Below, piece after piece: positions 33,640 through 42,227 of a stretch of DNA of 64,000 bases. Source of the DNA: Asanoa sp. WMMD1127 (GTDB lineage Bacteria; Actinomycetota; Actinomycetes; Mycobacteriales; Micromonosporaceae); NCBI RefSeq assembly GCF_029626225.1, contig NZ_JARUBP010000001.1, forward strand, positions 4,092,001 through 4,156,000, read 5' to 3'. How positions within the stretch are numbered: the stretch's first letter is position 1; each line of letters starts with the position of its first letter. The notes below the pieces were generated by a model. It was given only the letters and a program-made list of their open reading frames with translations. It had not been told where the DNA came from and did not search any database. Position numbers and translations under genes: made by a program.

Positions 33640-34749
33640 GTGACACCTCCTGAGCTGCTCGTGGGGACCGACGGACGCTACGCGCGGGAGGTGTTCCACC
33701 AGCGCCATCCGACGCTGGTCGACCGGGTCGCCGACGCACACCCCTACACCGCGGCCCAGCGGGCGGCCCTGCGCGCGCTGCTCGACGAGTCGCTGGGCGG
33801 GGTGATCGGCCGGCTGCCCGCGGACGCCCCCGACCGGGCCGACTGGGACGCCTGGGACCGCGGCCACTTCGACCGGCCGTGGGCCGACGCGCCGTTCCTC
33901 TGGGCCGAGAGCTACTTCTACCGGCGGATCCTGGACGCGGTCGACTACTTCCGGCCGGGGCCGTGGCAGGGGGTCGACCCGTTCCGTCCGATGAAGGACG
34001 CGGAGCTGGCCGACCCCGACCTCGAACGCGACTTCGCCTGGGCCGCCGACCTGCCGGCGGCGCCCACCGAGGCCGGTCTCGCCACCGTGGTGCGCGCGGC
34101 GGTCTTCGGCAACCGGGCCGACATCAGCTTCCGGATGCAGGAGCCGGCATCGGCGGCCGACCCGGCCGCGCCGGACGAGCTGCTGGCCGACGACACCGGA
34201 GCACTGCGGGCCGCGTTGCGCACGCCGGGGCCGGTCTGCCTGGTCGCCGACAACGCCGGCCGCGAGGTGATGGCCGACCTCGTGCTCGCCGGGTGGCTGC
34301 TCGACACCGGCCTCGCCGACCGGGTCACCCTGCACGTCAAACCCTTGCCCTACTACGTCTCCGACGCCACGGCGTCCGATGTGGACGCGGCTGCGGCCCG
34401 GCTCGGCCGGCCGATGGACAAGCGCATCGCCGTGCGTACGCACCCGTTCTGGTGCGCCCCGCTGGACTTCCGCGCGCTGCCGCCGGACCTCACCGCCGAC
34501 CTGCGCGCGCACCGGGTCGTGCTGGTCAAGGGCGACCTCAACTACCGCCGGCTGGTCGGCGACCGCGACTGGGAACCGACCACGCCGTTTCCCGCCGCGG
34601 CCACCGACCTGGGCGTGCCGGTGGTCGCGCTACGCACCTGCAAGTCGGAGGTGGTGGTCGGGCTCCACCGGGCCACCGTCGCCCGGCTCGACGCCGCGGA
34701 ACCGCGCTGGCGGGTCAGTGGCCGGCACGGGTTGGTGCAGGCGCGCTGA
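33640..34749 (+). CDS. DUF89/ARMT1-family damage-control phosphatase
   Basis: A 369-aa metal-dependent phosphatase of the DUF89 group. LWAESYFYRRIL, GNRADISFRM, VADNAGREVMADLVLAGWLL (the metal-binding D-N pair) and VVLVKGDLNYRRLVGDRDW match ARMT1-like members, which hydrolyse fructose-1-phosphate and similar harmful sugar phosphates. GTG 33640 is the start. It is third in the GNAT-RidA-DUF89 operon. The gene set suggests metabolite repair. The 3' end overlaps the convergent transglutaminase-like gene by 35 bp. Confidence 0.88.
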   Translation: MTPPELLVGTDGRYAREVFHQRHPTLVDRVADAHPYTAAQRAALRALLDESLGGVIGRLPADAPDRADWDAWDRGHFDRPWADAPFLWAESYFYRRILDAVDYFRPGPWQGVDPFRPMKDAELADPDLERDFAWAADLPAAPTEAGLATVVRAAVFGNRADISFRMQEPASAADPAAPDELLADDTGALRAALRTPGPVCLVADNAGREVMADLVLAGWLLDTGLADRVTLHVKPLPYYVSDATASDVDAAAARLGRPMDKRIAVRTHPFWCAPLDFRALPPDLTADLRAHRVVLVKGDLNYRRLVGDRDWEPTTPFPAAATDLGVPVVALRTCKSEVVVGLHRATVARLDAAEPRWRVSGRHGLVQAR

Positions 34750-35623
34750 CCCGGCTCGCGAGGTCGACCAGGACCTCGCCGCCGTTCGGCGACATGCTGA
34801 GCACCTGACCGCGGGGGTTGAGCCGGTCGTCGGCGGCGTAGCGCTCGGCCAGCTCCGCCGACGCCCGCTCGTCGCCGGCGTCGGCGGCCAGCAGCAGCCC
34901 GGCGACCTCGTCGGTGAGGACCGCGCCGGCCTCATCGAGATGGTCCGACATGCCGCCCCAGATGTCCCAGAGCAGCAGCTCGTCGCCCTGCCGGGCCGCG
35001 AGCTCGCCGATCACGTAGCCATGGATCAACCAGGGACCGCGGATCGGCATGGACGGGTCCACGCCGTAGGTCTCGGCGTCGATCTCGCCGCGCCGGTAGG
35101 CCGTCCAGACGGCGGCCGCGGTGGCGAACGGCGTGCCGACGCCCTCGGGCCGGGGCATGTCGTCGGGGTCGAACGGCCAGTCGCCGGGGCCGATCTGCGG
35201 GTCGACCAGCACCCAGCGGTCGCCGTTCCAGTAGTCGACGACGACGTGGTCGTGGTGCCAGCCGGGCACGAAGAAGTAGTCGGCGAAGCCGATCCGGACC
35301 CGCGCCGGCACGCCCTGGTGTCGCAGCGCCGACACGGTGAGCAGCGAGAAGTCGCGGCAGCAGCCGCCGACCCGTTGGTCGGGCGCCCGCGGCACGTCCA
35401 ACGGGCAGTCGTGCCGGGCCTGGTCGGTGGCGAGGAGGCGGTCGATCCAGCGGTGGTTGATGTCGTCGGCGTGGTCGGCGGGCAGCGTCACGGTGGGGTC
35501 GCGGTAGTGGGTGATCACGTTGCGTACCACCGCGGTCAGCTCACGTGGGTCGGTGGGGAGCTTGTCGAGCAGATGCGCGTACGCCCCCGGGTCGCTGTAC
35601 GCGGTCTGTCGGGTGAGGTTCAT
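34715..35623 (-). CDS. transglutaminase-like domain protein
   Basis: A 302-aa papain-like-fold protein. The catalytic triad can be placed: Cys in GGCCRDFSLLTVSALR, His in WHHDHVVVDYW and Asp in VLVDPQIG. It is probably a cytosolic protease or peptide-processing enzyme. Its ATG overlaps the stop of the upstream MerR gene (ATGA), so both share the MerR promoter. Confidence 0.88.
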   Translation of the reverse strand: MNLTRQTAYSDPGAYAHLLDKLPTDPRELTAVVRNVITHYRDPTVTLPADHADDINHRWIDRLLATDQARHDCPLDVPRAPDQRVGGCCRDFSLLTVSALRHQGVPARVRIGFADYFFVPGWHHDHVVVDYWNGDRWVLVDPQIGPGDWPFDPDDMPRPEGVGTPFATAAAVWTAYRRGEIDAETYGVDPSMPIRGPWLIHGYVIGELAARQGDELLLWDIWGGMSDHLDEAGAVLTDEVAGLLLAADAGDERASAELAERYAADDRLNPRGQVLSMSPNGGEVLVDLASRVSAPAPTRAGH

Positions 35624-36465
35624 CGGATGTCACTCTCCATTGTGGTCCTGACGGGAACGGCGACGTGGACGAACGGGTCGGCGTCGCCGATGTCGCACCA
35701 TTCGGCGAAGTAGATCTCGCGAGGCGCCCCGACGGTCGGCAGTCCGGCGCCGCGCACGTGGTCGGTGACGTCGTCGTACGCGAGCATGATCTTGGGGTAG
35801 AAGCAGTCGCCGCGGGGCACGGTGGCCGCGGCCAGCGTCTGGGCCGGCTCGACCCGGATGACGATGTCGTCGCCCGGCTCGACCGTGCCGGTGAACGGCA
35901 CGCAGACCTCGACCGTGGCCTCACTGTCGGGCGTGACGTGGCCGTGGAACAGCAGCCACCGCTCGCCGGCCGGCTCGGCGCCCGCCGCCCGGATGTGCGC
36001 GCCGATCTCGGCGGTGCAGGCCAGCATCGTCGGCACCAGGCTCTGCTGGTCGCAGTCCCGGGTGATGCCGGCGACCTTGGTCCGCGGTCGCTGGAGCAGC
36101 CGCACCGGGTACGGCGTGCGGGCCGGGCCGCTCCTGGTCAGCTGCCCGCGCAGGTAGTCGACGCTGGACCGGCGGGACTGGGCCTGCGCCTCCTGCGCCT
36201 GCCACCACCGGTCGAGCCGGATCGCCGCCTCGGTGTCGTCGCCGGCCAGCACCTCCGCCACGACAGCGAGCGGCATGTCGAGCTGGCGCAGCAGACTGAT
36301 CCGGCGGGCCCGGTCGACCTGCTCGGGGCTGTAGCGCCGGTAGCCCGTGGCCGGATCGACGCTGGCCGGCCGGAGCAGCCCGGACACCTCGTACAACCGC
36401 AGTGCCTTTGGTGACAAACCGGTCCGCCGGCCGAACTCACCGATGGTCAGGTCGCGCACGTCCAT
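35620..36465 (-). CDS. MerR-family regulator with GyrI-like effector domain
   Basis: A 281-aa regulator. The N-terminal MerR winged helix reads LTIGEFGRRTGLSPKALRLYEVSGLLRPASVDPATGYRRYSPEQ. A long dimerisation helix and a BmrR/GyrI-type ligand-binding domain follow (EPGDDIVIRVEPAQTLAAATVPRG). It is translationally coupled to the transglutaminase-like gene, and a MerR-type dyad lies just upstream. The ligand is probably a hydrophobic small molecule. Confidence 0.92.
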   Translation of the reverse strand: MDVRDLTIGEFGRRTGLSPKALRLYEVSGLLRPASVDPATGYRRYSPEQVDRARRISLLRQLDMPLAVVAEVLAGDDTEAAIRLDRWWQAQEAQAQSRRSSVDYLRGQLTRSGPARTPYPVRLLQRPRTKVAGITRDCDQQSLVPTMLACTAEIGAHIRAAGAEPAGERWLLFHGHVTPDSEATVEVCVPFTGTVEPGDDIVIRVEPAQTLAAATVPRGDCFYPKIMLAYDDVTDHVRGAGLPTVGAPREIYFAEWCDIGDADPFVHVAVPVRTTMESDIR

Positions 36466-36479
36466 GCGGCCAAGTCTTC

Positions 36480-36500
36480 ACCTTGCCCAAGGGTCAAGGT
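36480..36500. promoter_or_regulatory. MerR-type dyad operator
   Basis: ACCTTG and CAAGGT form a perfect inverted repeat with a 9-bp spacer (CCCAAGGGT), which itself is nearly symmetric. On the minus strand TTGACC forms a -35-like element inside it. Dyad and promoter overlap as in other MerR/BmrR promoters, 15 bp before the MerR start. Confidence 0.7.
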
Positions 36501-36562
36501 AAAGACCGCAACGCATTGGGTATCCGGATGCGTCTCTCTAATAAGCGACGGGGAGGACGCTG

Positions 36563-37732
36563 ATGCCGCCGGAGGAGTCAGGTTCGAAGCCCAGGAACTC
36601 GAAGCCCAGGAACTCGAAGCCCACGAAGAGGTCGCGGTTCGGCGCGCTGCCGCGCTGGACCCGGGTCTGCGTGATCCTGGGCGCGGTTCTCATGGTCGTC
36701 AGCGGCGGCCTGCTCGTCACGTCGCAGGCGCTGCTCGCCCGCTACGAAGGCGCGGTCACCACCGAGGACCTGTTCGGCGAGGGCGACGACGTCAAGCCCC
36801 GCGAGAGCGACATCAAGGGGCCGCTCAACATCCTGCTGGTCGGCATCGACCCGCGCGAGGCCACCCAACTGCCGCTGGCCGACTCCATCATGATCATGCA
36901 CGTTCCGGCCGGGCTCGACCGCGGCTACCTGTTCTCGCTGCCGCGCGACCTGCTGGTCGAGATTCCGGCGTTCCCGAAGTCCGACTACCGGGGCGGGCGC
37001 GACAAACTCAACGCCGCGATGGCGCTGGGCAGTCGCGTGCCGGGCGGCGGCAACCCTGACCGCGCCAAGGGTTTCGAGCTGCTGTCGAAGACGGTCACCA
37101 ACTACACCGGCATCCAGCGGTTCCACGCCGGCGCGATCGTCAACTTCAACGGCTTCAAGAAGATCGTCGACGCCATGGGCGGGGTCGTGATGACCGTCGA
37201 CCAGGACGTCGTCTACTCCGAGCACCTGAAGCCCGACGGGACCCACCGGCCCAACAACGGCTGCGGCTGCGAGCACCCCTACTACGGGCCGCGGGCGAAA
37301 TACACCAAGGGCACGCACAAGTTCAAGGGCTGGCAGGCGCTGGACTACGTGCGGCAGCGCTACGGCGTCAAGGACGGCGACTACGGCCGGCAGCGGCACC
37401 AGCAGCAGTTCGTCAAGGCCATGGCCCAGCAGGCGTTGAGCAAGGACGTGCTGACCGACCTGCCCAAGCTCGACCGGGTGATCCGGGCGGCGGGGGAGTC
37501 GCTGGTGTTCAACGGGCGCGGCCACAGCGTCGCCGACTTCGGGTTCGCGCTGCGCGGCATGCGCGAGGACGCGATCACGATGGTCAAGCTCAAGGGCGGC
37601 ACGGTCCGGAACTCCAGCGGTGGGTACGCGGGTGAGGGGCTGCAGCCCGAGGCGAAGCAGTTCTTCGCGGCGATCCGGGGCGGCACGGTCGACGCGTTCA
37701 TCGCCGCCAACCCGGAGATGGTCAACAGGTAG
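36563..37732 (+). CDS. LytR-CpsA-Psr (LCP) family cell-wall ligase
   Basis: A 389-aa membrane-anchored protein. It has a basic cytosolic tail, one transmembrane segment (about residues 36-58) and an extracytoplasmic LCP domain. LCP residues are visible in NILLVGIDPRE, LADSIMIMHV, LFSLPRDLLVEIP, GGRDKLNAA, GGVVMTVDQDV and ALDYVRQRYGVKDGDYGRQRHQQQF. These enzymes transfer teichoic-acid or polysaccharide chains from lipid carriers to peptidoglycan. A GGGGAGGA ribosome site precedes ATG 36563. The tail has a 15-bp DNA repeat. Confidence 0.93.
   Translation: MPPEESGSKPRNSKPRNSKPTKRSRFGALPRWTRVCVILGAVLMVVSGGLLVTSQALLARYEGAVTTEDLFGEGDDVKPRESDIKGPLNILLVGIDPREATQLPLADSIMIMHVPAGLDRGYLFSLPRDLLVEIPAFPKSDYRGGRDKLNAAMALGSRVPGGGNPDRAKGFELLSKTVTNYTGIQRFHAGAIVNFNGFKKIVDAMGGVVMTVDQDVVYSEHLKPDGTHRPNNGCGCEHPYYGPRAKYTKGTHKFKGWQALDYVRQRYGVKDGDYGRQRHQQQFVKAMAQQALSKDVLTDLPKLDRVIRAAGESLVFNGRGHSVADFGFALRGMREDAITMVKLKGGTVRNSSGGYAGEGLQPEAKQFFAAIRGGTVDAFIAANPEMVNR
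36586..36630 (+). repeat. 15-bp tandem repeat in the LCP cytosolic tail
   Basis: GAAGCCCAGGAACTC occurs twice in a row (36586-36600, 36601-36615), followed by a diverged third copy. It encodes KPRNS repeats in the basic tail and can change length without frameshift. Confidence 0.85.
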
Positions 37733-37742
37733 CCTTCCGGGA

Positions 37743-38390
37743 ATGTCGGAGAGCCGGATCCGCGACACGTACGACACGGTGGCCGCGGCGTACTTCGCCG
37801 CCCTGCGGGACGAGCTGTCGGGCAAGCCGGTCGACCGGGCGTTGCTCGACGCGCTGCTCGAACTGTGTCCGGGCATCGTGGCCGACGTCGGCTGCGGTCC
37901 GGGGCACGTGACCGGTTATCTGGCCGCACGGCACCGCGCTGTGGTCGGCGTCGACCTGTCGCCGGCGATGGTGGAGATCGCCCGGGGCGCGTACCCCGGC
38001 CTGAGCTTCGAGGTCGGCTCGATGCTCGACCTGCCGGTCGCCGACGACGCGTGGTCGGGGATCGTGGCGTTCTACTCGATCATCCATCTGCCGCCGGTTG
38101 CGCGGGCGCGGGCGTTCCAGGAGTTCGCGCGGGTGCTGGCGCCGGGCGGATGGGCGCTGGTGGCGTTCCACGTCTCGGCCTCGGACCAGCCGCCGGGCAG
38201 CACCCACCACCTCGACTCGTGGTTCGGCTCGCCGGTCGACCTGGACGCGTTCTACCTTTCTCCGGCCGCGGTGGCGGACGACCTGGTCGCGGCCGGGTTC
38301 TCGGTGATGGCCAGCACCGAGCGGGCGCCGTTGCCCGGCGTCGAGTACCCCAGCCGGCGTTGCTATCTGCTAGCCCAGCTGGACGCGTAG
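37743..38390 (+). CDS. class I SAM-dependent methyltransferase
   Basis: A 215-aa methyltransferase: IRDTYDTVAAAYFAALRDEL, motif I VADVGCGPGHVTGYLA, VVGVDLSPAMVEIARGAYP, FEVGSMLDLPV and FARVLAPGGWALVAFH. It fits the UbiE/small-molecule methyltransferase group, substrate unknown. It lies 10 bp after the LCP gene, so may be co-transcribed. The last 21 bp overlap the convergent P450 gene. Confidence 0.9.
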   Translation: MSESRIRDTYDTVAAAYFAALRDELSGKPVDRALLDALLELCPGIVADVGCGPGHVTGYLAARHRAVVGVDLSPAMVEIARGAYPGLSFEVGSMLDLPVADDAWSGIVAFYSIIHLPPVARARAFQEFARVLAPGGWALVAFHVSASDQPPGSTHHLDSWFGSPVDLDAFYLSPAAVADDLVAAGFSVMASTERAPLPGVEYPSRRCYLLAQLDA

Positions 38391-39530
38391 CGCGGGCAGG
38401 CGCCAGGTGGCCGGGTCCGGAATCCGCTGCGGCGCGCCCACCAGCGTCAGGTGGGGATAGCGCTCGAACAGCGCGGTCAGGGCGACCTCGGTCTGCACCC
38501 GGGCCAGCGGCGCGCCGAGGCAGAAGTGCGGGCCGTGGGCGAAGCTGAGGTGCGGGTTCTGGGCGCGGCGCACGTCGAAGCGGTCGGGATCGGTGAACGC
38601 GCGGGGGTCGCGGTTGGCGGCGGCCAGCACGGCGGTGACCCGGTCGCCCTTGTGGATCAGCTCACCGCCGAGGTGGAGGTCCTCCTGGGCCTGCCGGGGG
38701 ATGGTCAGCAGCTGCGGGCCGCACCACCGCAGGAGCTCCTCGACGGCGCCGGGCGCCTCGCCGGCGCGGAAGGCGGCCAGCTGGTCCGGGTGGTCGAAGA
38801 GGACGGGCAGGGCGTTGGCGATCAGCAGCGTCGGGGTCTGGCCCGCCAGCACCAGGTGCCAGACGAACGTGACGAGCTCGGCGTCGGTGAGCCGGTCGTC
38901 GTCGTGGCTGCGGAGCAGCTTGCTGATGACGTCGGATCCGTGATCCTGGCGACGCCGCGTGGTCGCGGCCCGGGCGCCGTCGACGATGGCGGGGATCGCC
39001 TCTGTGAACGCCTCGCCGTGGCCGGCGGCGACCGCCCGGCCGTACTCGCGCCACTGTGGACGGTCGTCGTCGGGGACGCCGACGAGGTCACAGATCACGT
39101 CCATGGGTAGGGGAGTGGCGAAGTGGGTGATCAGGTCGACGGTGCCGGCGCTGTCGGCGTGGCGGGCGAGGTCGTCGAGGAGGGCGTCGACGATCTGCTG
39201 GAGTCGGGGCCGGCCGGCTGCGGCGCTGCGGGCCGAGAACTCCGGCGTGACCAGTCGCCGCAGCCGGGCGTGCTCGGCCCCGGTCATGTGCTGCATGGTG
39301 CGCAGGTAGGGCCGGCAGTGGTCGGGCACGTCGAGGTGCTGGTAGCTCTCCTCGCCGAGCGCCAGCCGAGGGTCGGCCAGCATCGCCCGGGCCTCGGCGT
39401 GCCGGGTCACGCCCCAGATGCGGCCGAGGCCCGGTGCTGCGAGGGCCACGACGGGCGCGTGCTCGCGGGCTCGGCCGTACGCGCCGAAGGGGTCGTTCAT
39501 CAGGTTCGGGTCGTTGAGCTGGATCTCCAC
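38370..39530 (-). CDS. cytochrome P450
   Basis: A 386-aa soluble bacterial P450. The heme-binding loop SFAHGPHFCLGAPLAR places the thiolate at Cys337, the K-helix has EELLR (264-268) and the I-helix has AGQTPT (229-234). In the I-helix the usual acid before the conserved Thr is replaced by Gln-Thr-Pro, so the proton relay may differ. Redox partners are not encoded nearby. It is divergent from a TetR gene, with an operator-like dyad overlapping its promoter. Confidence 0.95.
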   Translation of the reverse strand: MEIQLNDPNLMNDPFGAYGRAREHAPVVALAAPGLGRIWGVTRHAEARAMLADPRLALGEESYQHLDVPDHCRPYLRTMQHMTGAEHARLRRLVTPEFSARSAAAGRPRLQQIVDALLDDLARHADSAGTVDLITHFATPLPMDVICDLVGVPDDDRPQWREYGRAVAAGHGEAFTEAIPAIVDGARAATTRRRQDHGSDVISKLLRSHDDDRLTDAELVTFVWHLVLAGQTPTLLIANALPVLFDHPDQLAAFRAGEAPGAVEELLRWCGPQLLTIPRQAQEDLHLGGELIHKGDRVTAVLAAANRDPRAFTDPDRFDVRRAQNPHLSFAHGPHFCLGAPLARVQTEVALTALFERYPHLTLVGAPQRIPDPATWRLPALRVQLG

Positions 39531-39553
39531 CGGCAGTCCTTGGGATGTTAATA

Positions 39554-39574
39554 TCAGATGGTCTCATCATCTGA
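39554..39574. promoter_or_regulatory. inverted repeat, probable TetR operator at the P450 promoter
   Basis: TCAGATG-GTCTCAT-CATCTGA is a perfect 7-bp inverted repeat with a 7-bp spacer. It lies 24 bp before the P450 start and 77 bp before the TetR start, in an AT-rich stretch. Confidence 0.65.
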
Positions 39575-39650
39575 ATGGTGGCGTTATTTTGACACGGACG
39601 TTCACGGCGGCGCCACCCCTGGCGTCGCGACCGGTCGCGACGGGGGTGGC

Positions 39651-40700
39651 ATGGCGAGGCTCAGCCGGGCCGAGGCGCAGGAGCGCAACCGGGAGAAGGT
39701 GCTGGCGGCGGCGCGGGCGGAGTTCATCGAACGCGGCTACCGCGCGGCCAAGATCGACGCGATCGCCGAGCGGGCCGACCTCACCCGGGGCGCCGTCTAT
39801 TCGAACTTTCCGGGCAAGCGGGCCCTCTATTTCGCCGTGCTCGCGGCGGCCGCGATGACCGAGCCCGTCGACCCTCCGCTCGGTGTGCCCTCACCCCGGG
39901 AGGCGCTCGCCGCGTTCGCCCGCGCCTGGTGCGCCCGGCTGCCGATGTTCACCGACGACGACAACTCCCCGGCCCGGCTGGCCACCGACCTGCTGCCCGA
40001 GGTGATGGCCGACGACCAGACCCGCCGGCCGTACGCGCAGCTGATGCGCCTCAACGCGTTGATCCTCGGATTGGCGCTGGAAGGCCTGGAGTTCGCTGAC
40101 CTGCGCACGCGCACCGGCCGCCGCGTCCGGGTGGCCGAGAGCGCACTGACCACATTGCACGGTGCCAGCCAGCTCGCGGCGGCCGCGCCGGGCTTCGTGG
40201 AGCCGTTCGACGTGGTCCGGGTGTGCGGCCAGCTGGCCGACCTCGACCTGGACGACGCCTGGCTGCCGCCCCACCTGCCCTACGCGGTGCGCCCGCGCCC
40301 GGTCGACGAGCGCTGGTCCCCGCCCGCCGGCGTGGCCGCCTCCGGTGTGGTGGCGGTGCTGGGCCTGCACCGGCTGGGCTCGGTGGAGGAGGCGGTCCGC
40401 ACGGTCCCGCCCGGCGTCCCGGTGACGGCCGTGCTGGTGAGCAGCGCGCCGGCCGAGCTGTCACCGCTCGCCCGGCTGGCGTTGGCGGAGGTGGACAGCT
40501 GCCTGCGGTCGGCGTTCCCACCCACCGCGTGGTCGCGGCTGGCGATCGTGCACGACGACTCCGGCGCGGTCGCGGCCGCGGCGGGGGTGGCGGCGGTGAG
40601 CGACGCGACGGAGGCGGCGGTCCTGGTGCGCGACGGGCGGATCGTCGCGCGGGCCGAGGGCTTCGGCGCCTGTTACGCGGCCGCGACCGCCGCGGGCTGA
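39651..40700 (+). CDS. TetR-family regulator with extra C-terminal domain
   Basis: A 349-aa protein, well above the usual 190-220 aa. The N-terminus is a standard TetR helix-turn-helix (VLAAARAEFIERGYRAAKIDAIAERADLTRGAVYSNFPGKRALYF). The normal ligand domain ends near residue 210. The remaining 140 residues (VAVLGLHRLGSVEEAV, VPVTAVLVSS, AAVLVRDGRIVARAEGFGACYAA) look like a thioredoxin/AhpC-like fold without a redox CxxC. ATG 39651 is used. It is divergent from the P450 gene. Confidence 0.88.
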   Translation: MARLSRAEAQERNREKVLAAARAEFIERGYRAAKIDAIAERADLTRGAVYSNFPGKRALYFAVLAAAAMTEPVDPPLGVPSPREALAAFARAWCARLPMFTDDDNSPARLATDLLPEVMADDQTRRPYAQLMRLNALILGLALEGLEFADLRTRTGRRVRVAESALTTLHGASQLAAAAPGFVEPFDVVRVCGQLADLDLDDAWLPPHLPYAVRPRPVDERWSPPAGVAASGVVAVLGLHRLGSVEEAVRTVPPGVPVTAVLVSSAPAELSPLARLALAEVDSCLRSAFPPTAWSRLAIVHDDSGAVAAAAGVAAVSDATEAAVLVRDGRIVARAEGFGACYAAATAAG

Positions 40701-40707
40701 GCGGACC

Positions 40708-40815
40708 GCGTCCGCTGCGCGGGCGTGACCGGCGCGCCTTGCCGCGGGGCGATCAGGCCGGCGTCCGCCACGCGGGCGTGACCGGCGCGAGCCGGCGCCT
40801 CGCGGCGGGGCGACC
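40708..40815. repeat. imperfect tandem duplication, about 50 bp per copy
   Basis: Bases 40708-40754 and 40761-40815 share GCGTCCGC, GCGGGCGTGACCGGCGCG and GCGGGGCGA blocks in the same order. The 186-bp gap 40701-40886 otherwise holds nothing recognisable. Confidence 0.6.
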
Positions 40816-40886
40816 GGAGCGCGGGCCGGCGCGGTGGGATCGCTCGTTGCGGGGACCCGCCACTCTGGTGCGCGGGAGGTGGGCCG

Positions 40887-41357
40887 ATGTCGTCCGATGG
40901 AGAGCGACCGAAGGCGGTAAGGGTGCCGCCGCGTTGGTTCGTCCGGCTCGCGTGGTCGGTGCACCGCGGCCTGGTCCGGCTGACCGGGCGGCGCGTGGCG
41001 TTGTGGCAGCCGCGGGGGCGGCGCTGGGGCACGCTGCGGTTGACCACGACCGGCCGGCGGACCGGCCGCCGGCGCAGCGTGATCGTGGCGTACTTCGAGG
41101 ACGGACCCAACCTCGTCACGCTGGCCATGAACGGCTGGGGCGAAGGCGAGCCGGCCTGGTGGCTCAACCTGCGCGCCGACCCGGATGCCGAGGTCGAGCT
41201 CACCCGCGGCGAACGCCAGGTCCGCGCCCGGGCCGCGACCGGCGCGGAGCGGGAGCGCCTCTGGAACCGATGGCGCGAGCTGGACACCGACCTGGACGGC
41301 TACGCGGCCCTGCGCCCGCAGCCAACCGCCGTGGTGGTCCTGGAGCCGCGCGCCTGA
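40887..41357 (+). CDS. Ddn-like F420/FMN-dependent nitroreductase-family protein
   Basis: A 156-aa split-barrel protein. The blocks LRLTTTGRRTGRRRSVIVAYFEDG and AWWLNLRADPDAEVELTRGERQVRARAA match the deazaflavin-dependent nitroreductase (Ddn) family of actinobacteria. It probably binds F420 and reduces quinones or nitro compounds. It is followed by an alpha/beta hydrolase gene 51 bp downstream. Confidence 0.88.
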   Translation: MSSDGERPKAVRVPPRWFVRLAWSVHRGLVRLTGRRVALWQPRGRRWGTLRLTTTGRRTGRRRSVIVAYFEDGPNLVTLAMNGWGEGEPAWWLNLRADPDAEVELTRGERQVRARAATGAERERLWNRWRELDTDLDGYAALRPQPTAVVVLEPRA

Positions 41358-41408
41358 CCCGGCGATCGCCGCGACCCGCGCGGCGCGCCGGTGGCGGAGG
41401 ATGGCGAG

Positions 41409-42227
41409 ATGGGCAGGGTGCCGGTTCCACTGCGGGTGGCGTTGCTGCTGGCGCTGGTCGTCGTGCTGCTGCTGGCGGCGGTGTGGCTGCTGCAACGCCG
41501 GCTGGTCTACTTCCCGGACCGCACGGCGCCCGCCGCCGTTCCGGGGGTCGCGAACGTCGCGCTCCGCACCAGCGACGGACTGGCGCTGCGGGCCTGGCTG
41601 GTCCGGCCGCCGGCCGAGCGGGACCGCAGGATCGCCGTGCTCGTCGCCCCTGGGAACGCCGGCAACCGCGGCGACCGCATGCCGCTGGCTGACGCGCTGG
41701 CGGCCGAAGGCCTGACCGTCCTGCTGCTCGACTACCGCGGCTACGGCGGCAACCCCGGCAGCCCGACCGAACGCGGCCTGGCCGACGACGCCCGCGCCGC
41801 CAGGCAGGCCCTGCTGCGCGAGCCGGGCATCGCCGCCGACCGCCTGCTCTACCTCGGCGAGAGCCTCGGGGCCGCGGTGGTCACCGCGCTCGCCACCGAA
41901 CATCCGCCGGCCGGGCTGGTCCTCCGCTCACCGTTCACCAGCCTCGCGGACGTGGGTGGCGCGCACTATCCATGGCTGCCGGTCAGCCTGCTGCTGCGCG
42001 ACCGGTTCCCGGTGGCCGATCAGATCTCCCGTGTCGAGGCGCCCACGGTGGTCGTCTACGGCACGGCCGACACGATCGTGCCGCCCGACCAGAGCCGCAC
42101 CGTGGCCGGCCGCGCCGGCGACCTGGCGGGCGTCGTCGCCGTCGAGGGCGCCGACCACAACGACGCCGCCCTCGTGGCCGGTGACGACCTGGTGCGCGCC
42201 GTGACGGATCTGGCCCGGCGGGTCTAG
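41409..42227 (+). CDS. membrane-anchored alpha/beta hydrolase
   Basis: A 272-aa protein with an N-terminal transmembrane helix (about residues 6-26) and an alpha/beta-hydrolase domain. The nucleophile elbow is LGESLGAA, the acid lies in YGTADTIVPP and the His in EGADHND. DYRGYGGNPGSPTERGLADD is typical of the BEM46/YtmA-like group. ATG 41409 has GGAGG 8 nt upstream; an in-frame GTG at 41391 adds six residues. The stop overlaps that of the convergent FAD gene. Confidence 0.88.
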   Translation: MGRVPVPLRVALLLALVVVLLLAAVWLLQRRLVYFPDRTAPAAVPGVANVALRTSDGLALRAWLVRPPAERDRRIAVLVAPGNAGNRGDRMPLADALAAEGLTVLLLDYRGYGGNPGSPTERGLADDARAARQALLREPGIAADRLLYLGESLGAAVVTALATEHPPAGLVLRSPFTSLADVGGAHYPWLPVSLLLRDRFPVADQISRVEAPTVVVYGTADTIVPPDQSRTVAGRAGDLAGVVAVEGADHNDAALVAGDDLVRAVTDLARRV

